DNA of 64,000 nt from Gaeumannomyces sp. JS-464 (GCA_002197995.1 NGZR01000007.1:2500399-2564398); one strand, 5' to 3'. Shown: positions 1 to 11,417, counted from the first letter of the stretch. The notes: generated from the sequence alone by a model not told the origin. Translations and numbers: made by a program.

Positions 1-318
1 GGTTTATGCTATTAGCGCGGTTTTAAATCGGAACGCGTTACGATAACGATACGCCCGTTTTTCGTATTTTTAACTGCCGCAATTTAAACATCCTTTTATT
101 TCGCGTCGTTAGTAAAAAACTTTTTAAAAAACCTATAATACTTTAAACTTACGTGCTTTTTAACCGCTATTTCTTTTTAAATTTATATTTGCCGCGTTTA
201 TTTTTGTTTTTAAATATTTTTTAATTTATATATTACGTACTATGCGGTATGGTAAACTGCTGGTTTTTTATTAAATTTATTATTTATATCGATCGTTTTA
301 ACGTTTAAACGATATATC
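1..318 (-). pseudogene. gag of element A, C-terminal part with CCHC knuckle
   Basis: Continuation of the Gag frame from 9411 once element B and one target-site copy are removed; the codon phase is conserved across the junction. The segment is rich in Lys/Arg and contains GCLNCGS near the left end, the start of a CX2C zinc knuckle of the kind that binds retroelement RNA; the following His and Cys positions are degraded. Stops are TAA/TAG only. It runs off the window edge. Confidence 0.75.
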
Positions 319-323
319 GGTAT
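319..323. repeat. target-site duplication of B, left
   Basis: GGTAT, identical to 9406-9410. It is part of the Gag coding frame of element A. Confidence 0.9.
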
Positions 324-510
324 TATTATAACCGCGTTTTTAAAAAGGAATGCAAAAGCGGTTTAAATAAAAGGAATAATTAAAACGACTTATTTCGGCG
401 CTTAGTTACGTAATAACTTATTACGTAATAAACGTAAAATATATTAGCTATAAATATAACTAACATATTTAACGAAAATATATTAATTATAAACATAGCT
501 AACATATTTA

Positions 511-2368
511 ACGTGGTTTATTAATAAGTAACGCATATTAGCGAATAACGCGTTTTTTATCGCGACTCGCGTTTCCCACTTCCAACTTTAATTGCTTAAC
601 AACCACAAATAACATTCACATCCAACGAAGCTAAATTTGTTTTTGCCATACGGGCAATGCAATTTAACGCGCAATTAAACATGCGTTCGGCCGCTAAAAT
701 TTACGACGTTTTTAAAGCTACGCTGCGTTGCCGACGCGTTAGCCAACCTTTTCGACGCGATTGCATGCCCAAATTACGAAAATTAACGGAATCCGAAAAA
801 AGGCGCTTGTTAAATACATACTCGAGCTGGATTTTCGCGCATTTCCTCCCCGGCCTTTTGGTGTTAAAGCTATGGCTAACCGATTGCTCGCCGAACGCGA
901 CGCGGGCACCGTTAGCAAGTATTAAGTTAACAAGTTCGTTAAACGCCGCGTAAAGCTCGGCACGCGTTGGATTCGAAAATACGACTACCAAAGGCCAAAT
1001 GCGAAAATCCTAAGCTCGTTTTTGCGTAGTTCGACTTTATACGGAATATTATAGCCAAATATGGCATTTAAAATAACGACATTTACAACTTCGACGAAAC
1101 CGGCTTCCTTATAAGCATAATCGCCGCCGTTATAATTATTATAACATCGGAAAGCCGTAATAAAGCAAAACTGGTTTAGTTTAGCAACCGGGAATAAGTT
1201 ACAATTATCCAAAAAGTTAATTATTGCGGTTAAACGGTCCTTTTTTTTATTATCGTTAAAAGGCAATACCATTTGGCCAATTGGTATTCGGAAACCGACT
1301 TTTTACGCAATTAGGTTATCGCAACGAGCGCTAACGGGTAAACTACGAACGAGCTCGGCTTAAAATGGATTTAGCATTTCGATAAATATATTATAACTCG
1401 TTTTACGAGGTTTTATCGTTTATTAGTGCTAAACGGTTACAAAAGCCACCATTTAACGGATTTCGAGCTTTATTACCAAAAACATAATATTATTACGCTT
1501 TATATGCCTTCGCATTCGTTTTACTTTTTTTAACCGCTTAACGTCGGGTATTTCGGCCTAATAAAGCGGGCGTACGGTCGACAAATCGAAAACCTAATAA
1601 GGTTACACGTTAACCACGTAATTAAGGTTAAGTTTTTTTCGGCGTTTAAAGCGGCATTTTTTAACTTTATAACCGAAAGAAATATTTAAAAAGGCTTTCG
1701 AAAAGCTGGCTTTACTTTTTTTAATCCAAATTCGGTTTTGAAAAAGCTGGATGTAAGGCTACGAATTTTAACTCCCTCGAAAACGCTTTTAAACGACCCC
1801 GAACCTTAAACTTCCAAAACGCCGCGAACGGTTAAAAAAGCAACTTCGCAATCCGAATATATTAAAACTCGGATTACCAATTACTAAAGCAGTTTTCCGA
1901 CACTTATATTAACGGTTGTAAACTAAATCGCAAAAAGGACGAAAGCGATAATACATAAGGTGGCCCTTTTCCGAGCTAAAATGTTTACGCTTAAAAAGGC
2001 GAACGAAGCACTTAGCAAACGCCGGAAGGCCAAAAAAACACGTGTTCGATTTGAAAAGTTACTTACTATCGACGAGGTACGAAATGTTTTAAACCAGCAA
2101 AAGTTAAATAGGTAATTACAGTAAGAAATGCGCGATTATAAGGGTTTAAAAAAAAGGGCGACGACAACTCGTCGCGATATAACACTTGCGGCAAAACCGG
2201 ACATAATGCACGCATTTGTTAGGAAAAAGTAAAAATGTCCGATGTATATAGTTCCGAATAGTTTAAATGGATTTTTGGCGTTATTAGGTTAGTATGCGCG
2301 TCGATTAACCGGAAGTTAGGTGTGGGTGCGTTATTCGCTAATATGCGTTACTTATTAATAAACCACGT
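511..2368 (+). mobile_element. Pot2/Fot1-like transposon, copy 1
   Basis: A 1,858-bp Tc1/mariner-superfamily (pogo/Fot1 type) element inserted in the 5' LTR of B. It has perfect 41-bp terminal inverted repeats (511-551 and 2328-2368) and TA duplications at 509-510 and 2369-2370. The length is close to that of Pot2 from Magnaporthe. Each TIR is a 10-bp outer ACGTGGTTTA followed by two 17-bp sub-repeats. It encodes one degraded DDE transposase. Confidence 0.95.
609..2330 (+). pseudogene. Pot2-like DDE transposase, copy 1
   Basis: The best preserved part of the family. After a probable ATG-to-ATA start at 609 comes the CENP-B/psq-type helix-turn-helix (MRSAAKIYDVFKATLR, then RRDCMPKLRKLTESEK), typical of Fot1/Pot2 enzymes that cut and paste at TA. 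The first catalytic Asp is kept in YNFDETGF near 1085-1108. The later DDE core is broken by stops and frame changes. Near 2180-2222 lies a C-terminal CCHC knuckle, CGKTGHNARIC, known from Pot2-like proteins. The dead frames mean it cannot mobilise itself. Confidence 0.9.
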
Positions 2369-2699
2369 TAATAAAAATATATTAGTTATAAATATAGCTA
2401 ATATATTTAAAAAAGTTATAAAGTAAACGAAATTACTATAAAAAAGGAAGGATTTCCTATTATTTTACGTAATTTTAATTAAAGTTTTTACATTAATTAA
2501 TTTAAATTAGCTTTTAAATCTTTTTTAAAATAAACAATTAAATTATTTTTTTAAATTACGTGTTTTTTTATTAATTAAATCGGCGATATTATCTTTTTTA
2601 CCTTCGAAATGCTTTATTTTAAAATAAACCTTTAATTGTAACATTTTAACTAATTTTGTTTAATACCTCGTTAAAAGGAAAAAATAATATAATTATAAT

Positions 2700-3790
2700 A
2701 AGCAATAATAAAAAGCTTAAAAAAAAACTACGGTTTTTACTTTTAACGGTATTAAATACGATTTTAAAAAAACTACTAATACCGTTAACCTTTTTAAGCT
2801 TATAGCAAACGAAATCGTTAAAAGCTAGTTTAAAATAAAGCAGCTTATTACGAAGCTATTGTTTTCGAAACGCTTATCGCGGTTAAAACGTACAAATTCC
2901 CGTTTTTAAACTTTTATAAAAAGGAAAACGGCAAATTTAAAACGTTTTTTACCAAATGTAAAAGCTATTTTAAGTTTTACAAATAGCAATTCGTAAGCAA
3001 AAAATAAAAGGTTATTTACGCTATTATTAAGCTAAACGGCAAAATAAAAAAGTGGTTTTAATTAACTTAAAACGATTATTTTAAAAGGTATAAAAATAGC
3101 TAAAAAGCTATTAAAATCATTTTCGCCAATTTTAAAACCATCGAAAGGAAGTTTAAAAAAGTGTTTAAAATAATCGACGAAATCCGAATTGCAAAAAGAA
3201 ATTTGCTAGCTTTTAAATAAAAAAAGCCGTAATTAAATACGTAACGGACTTTTAACGAATTAACATTAAGCTTAATTAAAGCGATATTACGTTAATATTG
3301 CACTTTTATAACGGATTACGCGAAAACGTAAAAGATATATTCGCTAAGCAAAATCGCCCCGAGTTTTTTACGGATTACGTTAAAAACGCGGTTTATATTA
3401 GCGATAAATTGTATAAATAATAATAAAAAAAAGGATATAATTTTAAAAACATAATATAAAATAACAAAGCTAATTAAAAAAAAGCTAAATAATAACTTAT
3501 TACGGTTTATAAAACGTATTTAAACTTTATAAATTTTAATACGGAAACCGTTTATTAATAATAAAAGTAATAAAAAAAGTATAAGCAAAACCCGTAAAAC
3601 GGGAAATGTTTTAAATATAGCTAAACCGGTTATATTAAAACAAATTGCTTTTAACGGGATAATAACCGGCAGGTAATTAACTTTTAACGAACGCGGAAAA
3701 GCCCGATATAAAAAGAATTATACCTTAAATTAACGTATAATTAAACAAGTTATTACGACGAGTTATATGTTATATACTAGTTCGATAAGG
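2700..3790 (+). pseudogene. gag of B
   Basis: The + strand frame pieces contain a capsid-like region followed near 3600-3660 by CFKYSQTGYIKTNCF once stops are read as Gln, matching a CX2CX4HX4C zinc knuckle in which the second Cys and the His have become Tyr. Both changes fit RIP. The protein would package element RNA. A related but more decayed - strand copy of the same gag is in relic F (57462-58800). Start and end are approximate because stops occur every few dozen codons. Confidence 0.75.
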
Positions 3791-4269
3791 AAATTACCGG
3801 ATGGTATTTTTAAAAACTTTAAAACGTTTGCATGTTTAAAATTACGAGGTTTAAATACGATAATAAAAACAAATAACGCGTTATTTCCAAACTTATAAAT
3901 TTAAAAAAGGAAAACGGCGCCGCTTTTCGCGGAGTTTAAAAAAAAAGCAACCTTAGCAAACGATATAAAAAAAAGCGGAATTTAAAAAGAAAAACCTTTA
4001 AATTAAACCCATTTTTTTCGCAAACCCGAAAACTTTAACACCGATGTAAAAGTAAATTAAAACGGTTAAAACCTCGGAACGGCCGAATTTTAAAAACGAA
4101 TAAAAAGCTCGAACGGCGAAACTTTTATACTTATAATTTGTAAAAGCTAAGCAAGTTGGAAAAACTAACGCGCTTTTACGCTTTTCGATATTTCGAAATG
4201 TTTTTAAAAACGTTAAAGTTTTAAAATACTTAAATGGCTCGTTATACCACGCCATTCCGGCGGAAAAAA

Positions 4270-7200
4270 ATAACGGTTAACTTTTATCGTAATTTAACGA
4301 CTAATAAAAAGTTAAATACGTTAATTACTAATTCGATAACGTAAACAAGCTAAAAAAAGCTGCGTTAAAATTTAAAAACCATTTTAACGTTAATTTAAAA
4401 CATTTTAAACATTTGCACTTTTTTTAAGCAAAATGCATTTACGGAAAATGCAAATTTTATTTATAATTTAAACTTAAATACGATTTTTTTTACGGAAAAT
4501 AAAAAATAAGCTTAATATTAAACCCCGTTTAGCATTTTAATTACTACGGTAAAAATTAACTTAAATCGATAAATTTACCGCAGCTTTTAAACCTAGCAAA
4601 CGGTACCGGATGCTATATATTATTAAAACGCTCGATTAAAAAAAGTGCGAAATTACGAAATGTAAAAAATATATAGCATAAAAAGCGGAAATTTAGGATT
4701 AAAAAATCGCGCGAGCGTACGTTTCGTTCGGTTTAAATAAAAAAACAAACGTACGGTATTCGTTTTTTTTATTAAAAAAATTAAAAAAACCACCCAAGCG
4801 AAAAGCACAAAATGAAAAACAAAAACCGATAAAATTTTCGCAATAGTAAAATCGATTTAATTATACGATTTACTAATATTTTAAATAAAATATTAAAAAA
4901 AAAGGTTAAAATAATAATCGATTATAAAATATAAAGCGATTACGTATTGTTATAAACGGTTAAACGGTATAAAATTTTATAAAATGAAAATATTAACCGT
5001 ATTAATTAAAAACGGTTAAAAAAATACCTATTGTTTATAATAAAAAACAAATCGATCGAAAAATATAGCTAATAATATTACGCATTCGAAATAAGGAAAA
5101 CGTTATTATTATATTAAACGAATTAAATATAAAGGAAAAAAAATGTAATTTTCGGAATTTTTTAGCTTAGGAAAAAAAATTTACAAATAAATTAGGTTAG
5201 CGGTTAAATTTAATAAAAAAAGCTACGAGTAATTAAAATGGTTTGCCAATTATAAACTTTAAACCGTAAGCATAAAAAGTAACGAAAAAAGGTTATAACG
5301 GTAATAAAATTTGGTAATCCATTTATGCATTTAATATTAATAAATATACGATTATTCAAAATAAAAAACGATTAAAACGATTAAACTAATATTAAAAAAC
5401 AACTCGCGAATATTTTAAAAAAATATTACAAATACGAAAAATTGTTTAAGAAAAACCTAAAAACGGTGCTTTTTAAATATAAACCGTTCGATTTTAAAAT
5501 TAAATTTAAATTAAAAATATAACTTAAGTATTAAAAGCTGTACTAATTTAACTTTTAGCAATAGGAAATGCTAAAAAAACAATTGGAAAAAAACCTACGA
5601 AAAGGATATATTAAACTTTTCGATTTTTAATAAAATACGGAATTTTATAAAAAAGGAAAAAAACGAAACAAAGCGAATATATATCGATTACCGCTCGTTA
5701 AATAAAATTACGATTAAAAATCGATATTTTTTTGCTTTTTATTAACGAATTACACGATAAATTCGGTAAAGCTTAGTATTTTACGGCTTTAAATTTACGA
5801 AAAGCTTATAATTTAATACGAATTAAAAAAGGCTAAAAGTGGTTTACGGCTTTTAAAATAAAGTTTAAATATTACGAATTTTTGGTAATATTTTTTAAAC
5901 TTACTAATGCATTAGCTGCGTGTTAAAAAATAATTAACCATGAATTACGCGAATATTTTAACGTTTTCGTTTTCGCGTATTTAAACGATATTTTAATTTT
6001 TTCGAAAACGATAAAAAAATATAAGCAACACGTATATAAAATGTTTTAAAAACTGTTTAATGCAAAACTTTTTATTAAATTAGAAAAATGCGAATAGTAT
6101 TTGTAAAATGTCGCTTTTTTAAGGTTTGTAATTACATTTAAACAAGTTTATATAAACTTTAAAAAAGTTAAAAAAGTTAAAAAATGGCTTATATTTAAAA
6201 ACGTTACGAAAATACGAAGGTTTTTTAAGGTTTTTAAACTTTTATAAACGGCTTATCCGTAAATATAGCAAAATCGCTATACTATTTACGAATTTTACTA
6301 AAAATAACCACTAGTTTTATTAAAAAGGTAAAAATAAAAAGCTTTTAAACAATTTAAAACGCCGTGTTAAAAAAACCAATGTTAATATTTTTAAACTTAA
6401 AAAAACCTTTTAAAGTTAAAACCAACGCGTTAAATTACGCGATTGGCGGCTAACTCGAATAGCGAAACGATTAAAAACGGTTGCATTTTTACGCGGTTTT
6501 TTCACAAAAGCTAAATAAATTTAAATTAAACTACCAAATTTACGATAAAAAACTTTTAACGATAATTTAAGCATTTAAAAAATAGCGGCTATACTTTTAT
6601 AAAGCAAAGCATTAGGTTATAATATATATGGATTATAAAAATTTAATACATTTTTATAAGTAAAAATTTAAATAAGCGATAAATTCGTTAAAACGAGTTT
6701 TTGCAAAATTATAACATTCGGATCGAGTATTAAAAAAAATCGAAAAACGGCCGGGCGAACGCTTTAACCTAATAATTAAATTATTAAATCGTAATACCTA
6801 AAAAAATACAAATAATTTTAACGGAAAAACTAAACGGATTTTTAGTTTTAATATAAAAGATATTCGTTAAAACGGTCCGATAAGGAAAAATTTAAACCTT
6901 AGAAAAAATTTAACAAATTTACAGCTAATTAGCATACGGCTATTAAAACGTAAAAAAACGTAAAAACGGTTATAATAACATTACGGGTTCGTAAAAACTC
7001 GAGCCGAAATATAAAACGTAATAAAAAATTGCGAAAACTATGCTAAAAATAAAGCTAACAAATATAAGCTTTATAGGTTTTTGCAACCTTTGCCGGCGTT
7101 TAGCGAAGCATGGTAAAAAATTATATAAACTTTATTATCAAACTTTTTTAATTTAAAAAACCGATAATTAAAGTTAAGTACGATAATATATTAATAGTAA

Positions 7201-8160
7201 TAAATAAGCTTAGCAAATACGCTTTAATTTTACTATATAAGGAAAATAGTAACGTTACGAAGCTAACGTACGTTTTTATTAAGCACGTAATAGCGGAATA
7301 CAACACGCCGAACCGTTTAATTACGGATAAAAACAAGCTGTTTATAAGCAAGTTTTAAAAAAGCTTACAAATAAGTTAAAAGCGAAGCACTTTTTATTTA
7401 TAACCTATTATTTTTAAACAAATAAATAAACAAAGCGGACGAATTAAACCATAAAGCAGTATTTACGTTATTACGTTAATTATAAACAAAACGATTAAAT
7501 ATAACTATTTTTTATAGTTTAATTCGCTTATAATAGCTTAGTTTACAAAAGCATAAAAATTATACCGTTTTATACAAATTACGGGTTTACGCTTACGATA
7601 TATAAAGAATTTAAAGCAGGAAAACATATTTTAACAACGGAAATACAAATAACGAAGCTTATTAAATTGCATAAACACTTTTAAATAAAGCTGAAAAAAT
7701 TACGGCACCGCATAGCTATTTAAGCAAATAAAAAAATATCGAAAAACCGACTTTTAAAAAGGGAAATAACGTTTATCTTTTTCGACGCAATATTAAAACA
7801 AAACGACCGAGCGATAAGCTAAATTATAAAAAATTGGAACCGTTTAAAATATTAAAAAAGGTTTTAAACGTAAATTATAAACTTTAACTACCGTTAATTA
7901 TAAAATCCCACCCGGTTTTTTACGTTTCCCTATTTAAATTAGCGTTACCGGGTTTTAAAAGCGACGAGTTAATAAAAATCGATTTAAAACAAAAGTACGA
8001 AATCGAATTTTTTTTAAATTATAAGGTAAAAAATAAGCCTAAAAAGTACTTAATTAAATGGAAAAAGTACGGCTACGAAAAAAACACGTAGGAAAAAGCA
8101 ATTAACTTTATAAATTGCTAAAAAGCTTTAGCGAAATACTGGTAAAAGCATTTATAAAAA
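4270..8160 (+). pseudogene. pol of B: (protease) RT - RNase H - integrase - chromodomain
   Basis: Domain order on the + strand: a poorly preserved protease and linker (about 4270-5450), RT around 5450-6300 with YLNDILIFS where active enzymes have YLDD (first Asp now Asn), RNase H around 6400-6800 ([15 protein letters not shown]), integrase around 7000-7850, and a chromodomain at about 7985-8130 (KPKKYLIKWKKYGYEKNT then W read as a stop). The chromodomain marks it as a chromovirus, a group whose integrase is directed to modified chromatin. Stops are nearly all TAA/TAG. Relics E and F belong to the same or a close family. Confidence 0.88.
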
Positions 8161-8229
8161 GGTTAGTAAAAGCAAAAGTAGCTAAAAAAACCAATCGGCG
8201 AAAAGCTTAATAATTAGGTTTTTAACAAT

Positions 8230-8299
8230 AGTCGTGCCGGGATTCGAACTTAAAACTTTAGCAGGAAAATTAAAACTATACCCATTATATTATAAAACT
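8230..8299 (-). other. tRNA-like remnant between pol and 3' LTR of B
   Basis: The - strand shows a clear tRNA T-arm, GTTCGAATCCCGGCACGAC, with T-loop TTCGAAT and 3' T-stem CCCGG. The 5' T-stem reads TTAAG, which differs from the expected CCGGG only by C to T and G to A. The 3' acceptor strand CACGACT faces AGTTTTA at the 5' side, and a D-loop-like AATGGGTAT lies between. At 70 nt the spacing is slightly short and the anticodon cannot be assigned. It is not in the primer-binding position, so it is read as a decayed tRNA gene or captured tRNA. Confidence 0.55.
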
Positions 8300-8394
8300 T
8301 AAAAAAGTTATTAAAAAGTTACAATTTGCTTAAATTAAAAAAAAAGCAGGTTTAAGTTAAAATTAACTTTAAAAGTTTGCTAGTTAAGGGAAAC

Positions 8395-8940
8395 GAGAAA
8401 AACTACAAACGGTTTAAATTGCGAGGCAGTTTAATAAGCCTTTTGGTTAGCTTTTTCCCGTTTAACACGCTTTAACTTTTTTATAAAGTTAATACCGCGG
8501 CGAATCGCCCGAGTAAGCTTTTCGCGCTACTGTTTTTTTTATTTCCGCAAACGTTTAATTTTGGCGTTAACTAAACGACGTTCCGCTTTTGTAACTTTTA
8601 ACTTTTTTTCCGCGCAAAGGTATTAAAAATTATAATAACGGAAATGTTTAAAAGCAAAGCTTAAAATGTTATACCGAAAACGCTTTTAACGGATACACCT
8701 TTTACAACGAAAGTGATCGTTAAAAAACGCTAAGCATTAATTAAAGCCGTCGGTTTTACAATTAAAATAAAAAGGCATGGAAATAGCAATACGAGTAATC
8801 GAAGAAAAAAAATTATCGCGTTTAATAGTTAAACGCGTAGGTTTTCGTTTTTACACTCGATTAAACATTTTGTTAAATGTAAAAAATGGAAATTGGTAAA
8901 ATAAGAAAAGTATTTACTATTAACGGAAAACGGGGCGATA
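8395..8940 (-). pseudogene. antisense ORF in B, Cys-motif and basic coiled coil
   Basis: Opposite to gag-pol and just downstream of it, one - strand frame of about 180 codons is broken mostly by TAA at Gln-like positions. It has a Cys-bearing part (CKTDGF, then HFRCKRCIR) followed by a long Lys/Arg-rich helix (KLKVTKAERRLVNAKIKRL, then AIRRGINFIKKLKRVKR). This layout resembles fungal repeat-associated hypothetical proteins with paired CXXC motifs followed by a coiled coil; that match is from memory, not a search. It does not resemble Gag, Pol or Env. Function unknown. Confidence 0.55.
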
Positions 8941-8979
8941 AACGGTGGTTAAAAATTTGGCTTAAAAAAGGAAACTTAA

Positions 8980-9405
8980 TGTTATAACCGCGTTTTTAAA
9001 AAGGGATGCGGGGCGGTTTAAAACAAAAATAAAGGTTAAAACGACTTTTATCTTAGCGTTTAATTACGTGGCAACCTATTACGTAATAAACGCAAAATAT
9101 ATTAGCTATAAATATAATTAACATATTTAGCGAAAATATATTAGCTATAAATATAACTAATATATTTAGGGAAATTATAAAGCAAACGAAATTATTATAA
9201 AAAAAGGAAAGATTTCCTATTGTTTTAAGTAGTTTTAATTAAAGCTTTTGCATTAATTAACTTAAATTAGCTTTTAAGCATTTTTTTAAAATAAGCAATT
9301 AAATTGTCCTTTTAAATTACGTGTTTTTTTATTAACCAAATCGGCGATATTATCCTTTCCACCTTTAAAATGTTTTACTTTAAAAACAAACCTTTAATTG
9401 TAATA
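8980..9405 (+). repeat. 3' LTR of B
   Basis: Starts TGTTATAACCGCG and ends TTGTAATA (CA changed to TA). A polypurine run AAAAAAGGAAA at 8964-8974 sits just upstream, as expected for plus-strand priming. It has two copies of the 39-bp AT-rich unit, against three in the 5' LTR. GGTAT follows directly at 9406-9410. Confidence 0.92.
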
Positions 9406-9410
9406 GGTAT
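9406..9410. repeat. target-site duplication of B, right
   Basis: GGTAT, identical to 319-323. Confidence 0.9.
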
Positions 9411-10140
9411 GTGGAAATTATACCGGCGTAAATAGATTATTATTTTTCGTTACTTACCGCGGCGAATTAAATCCTATTTAAAATGCGTAAACGGAGGTAA
9501 TTAATTTTAATTTCGTTTACTTATGCGATCCCCCGGCCGCAGTTAATAAGGTTTTAAACTTCGTAATAAACGAAGCGAATAATTATCCCGGCTTTATTCG
9601 AAATACTTCCAATTTCGATAAAATTTCGGCCTTTTTATAAAAATCGTTAAAAATGGTAATAAAGTGGTTAAAAAATTGCAACGAATCGTACGTACCGTTT
9701 GGTTTTTTAGTTTCGTAATAAAAGCGGACCGCTTTTTAAATGGTTAAAGTAAAGAAAACCCAAATGTACTCGTAATAATCGCGGTTATTGTTAATAAACT
9801 TCGCGTTTCGTATTATTTTATATTTAAAAACGTTCCGCTACGCATTAAAACTTTAACCGTTTTTATTGTAAAAAAAAGGGTTTTTAAAAACTACGAGGAA
9901 ATCGTTTACGAGTTTAAACTAAGCGTTTTACGTTTCGATAATACGGTTTTATTCGTTGCGTTAATTAACGAAAACTATGTTAACTTTAATTTGGAATTTA
10001 GCTAGCTTTTTTTCGGATGCGGTTAAACGAGTTTGCAAATCGGCGATAATAATTGCGAGGTTTATTTGGTTTAAAAGTATCGTTATTAGGGTAACGGCGT
10101 TTGCTGGTAAAAAAGGGAAAATAACGATATAGTTATAATC
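9411..10140 (-). pseudogene. gag of element A, N-terminal part
   Basis: One - strand frame runs from about 10140 to 9411, broken only by TAA/TAG codons at positions where Gln fits. It starts with a coiled-coil-like stretch (LQTRLTASEKKLAKF), then a Retrotrans_gag-like core with KPNGTYDSLQFFNHF followed by FITKFKTLLTAAGGS, the usual middle of fungal Gypsy Gag. Gag would form the particle around the RNA. The frame stops at the GGTAT duplication bordering element B and resumes at 318. No intact start codon is visible. Family recognition rests on pattern, not a search. Confidence 0.75.
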
Positions 10141-10159
10141 CTGCTTTTAAAAAAAGATT

Positions 10160-10354
10160 TTATAATTATGTAATAAGCTAAACTAATAGGTAATAGCTAA
10201 TAAATGCCGAAATAATATTATGTTATAAAATGAATAAAAAGGGAAAAAAAAGCGGTTTTTTTTTCGAAAACTAGCTTTCGTTATATAAGTAATAAAACGG
10301 TTTAAAAGTAACTTTTAAGCTTATAACCCGTGCTATTAGCACGGAATTATAACA
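10160..10354 (-). repeat. 5' LTR of element A
   Basis: On the - strand the LTR begins TGTTATAATTCCGTGC at 10354 and includes a short inverted repeat (CCGTGCTAATAGCACGG, about 10328-10344). The outer end is fixed by the junction with Pot2 copy 2. The inner boundary near 10160 is a guess because the partner LTR is outside the window. Confidence 0.5.
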
Positions 10355-11344
10355 TCGATAAATATATTATAACTCGTTATAAAAGTTATATCGTTTATTA
10401 ATATTAAACGGTTATAAAAGCTATTATTTAACGGATTTTAAAATTTATTATTAAAAATATAACATTATTACGCTTTATATGCTTTCGCATTTGTTTTACT
10501 TTTTTTAACCGTTTACCGTTAAATGTTTCGGTTTAATAAAACGAGCGTACGGTAATAAATCGAAAATTTAATAAAGTTATACGTTAATTACGTAATTAAA
10601 ATCGAGTTTTTTTAACGTTTAAAACGGCATTTTTTAACTATATAATAAAAAGAAATATTTAAAAAAGTTTTTAAAAAAATAGATTTACTTTTTTTTTAAT
10701 TTAAATTCGGTTTTAAAAAAGTTAAATATAAAGTTATAAATTTTAACGCTTTTAAAAAAGCTTTTAAACGATTTTTAACTTTGGATTTTTAAAACGCTTA
10801 AAATAACTAAAAAGTAATTTCGCAATTCGAATATATTAAAACTTAAATTTTTAATTATTAAAGCAGCTTTTTAACATTTATTTATATAGTTATAAATTAA
10901 ATTGTAAAAAAAACGAAAGCGATAATATATAAAATGGCTTTTTTTTAAACCGAGGTGTTTACGTTTAAAAAACCGAATAAAGCATTAAATAAACGCTAAA
11001 AAGCTAAAAAAAAACACGTGTTTAACTTAAAAAGTTATTTATTATAAAAAAAAGTACGAAATGTTTTAAATTAATAAAAGTTAAATGGATAAATATAGTA
11101 AAAAATGCGCAATTATAAAAGTTAAAAAGGAAAGCGACGATAATTTATTAGCGATATAACATTTACGGCAAAACCGAATATAATACGCGCATTTGTTAAA
11201 AAAAGTAAAAATGTTTAATATATATAATTTTAAATAGTTTAAATAAATTTTTAACGTTATTAAGTTAATATACGCGTTAATCATTAAATGGTTAAATTTA
11301 AGTGCGTTATTTACTAATATGCGTTATTTACTAATAAACCACGT
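10355..11344 (+). mobile_element. Pot2-like transposon, copy 2, 3' part
   Basis: Matches copy 1 from about position 1381 to its right TIR, ending ACGT at 11344 with TA at 11345-11346. The left part is missing because element A is inserted at 10354/10355; it should resume beyond the left window edge. It contains the C-terminal half of the transposase, heavily mutated, and the CCHC tail (CGKTEYNTRIC-like). Its right TIR has the same sub-repeat class as copy 1. Confidence 0.85.
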
Positions 11345-11417
11345 TAATAATTTTAATTTTAATAACGTGTTAACCACTTTTTAAAATTTAATTAATTATA
11401 CGTTATAAAAATATTTA
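11345..11417 (+). pseudogene. Relic E Gypsy RT, segment 1
   Basis: A short stretch between Pot2 copies 2 and 3 whose + frame reads VLTTFQNLINYTLQKYL, the RT segment leading to the YLDD motif. It joins 13268 directly once Pot2 copy 3 and one TA are removed. Confidence 0.65.

Larger units (their letters stand above)
324..2643 (+). repeat. 5' LTR of B (interrupted by Pot2 copy 1)
   Basis: Matches the 3' LTR from the TATTATAACCGCG start (original TG now TA) to the TTGTAACA end. Without the 1,858-bp Pot2 and one TA it is about 460 bp, against 426 bp for the 3' LTR. The excess is one extra copy of a tandem 39-bp unit (436-474, 475-513 and a third after the Pot2). Confidence 0.92.
324..9405 (+). 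mobile_element. Ty3/Gypsy chromovirus B with a Pot2 in its 5' LTR
   Basis: A complete LTR retrotransposon on the + strand, flanked by the 5-bp duplication GGTAT (319-323 and 9406-9410). LTRs are 324-2643 (interrupted by Pot2 copy 1) and 8980-9405. The internal region holds gag with a zinc knuckle, RT, RNase H, integrase and a C-terminal chromodomain, in Ty3/Gypsy order. About 0.8 kb between pol and the 3' LTR holds a tRNA-like remnant and an antisense frame. Stops and G:C to A:T changes throughout mean it is dead. It interrupts the gag of element A. Confidence 0.92.
1..10354 (-). mobile_element. Ty3/Gypsy retrotransposon A, partial, interrupted by element B
   Basis: An LTR retroelement read on the - strand. 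Its right (5') end is a TG...CA LTR terminus at 10354, directly against Pot2 copy 2, and its Gag frame runs leftward from about 10140 to the window edge. The pol genes, the 3' LTR and the second target duplication lie outside the window. Element B (324-9405) is inserted in gag with a GGTAT duplication; removing B and one GGTAT restores one Gag frame. The five bases after the LTR (10355-10359) fit internal Pot2 sequence, so A is read as inserted in Pot2 copy 2. The class is inferred from Gag layout because no pol is visible. Confidence 0.8.

Noticed and set aside
701..1272. Two - strand frames inside Pot2 copy 1
   Set aside because: They are shadows of the well-recognised + strand transposase.
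4621..4680. Inverted ATATATAGCAT / ATGCTATATAT-like repeats in B that could be taken for a small transposon
   Set aside because: No target duplication, and the same sequence is present in relic F, so it belongs to the B family itself.
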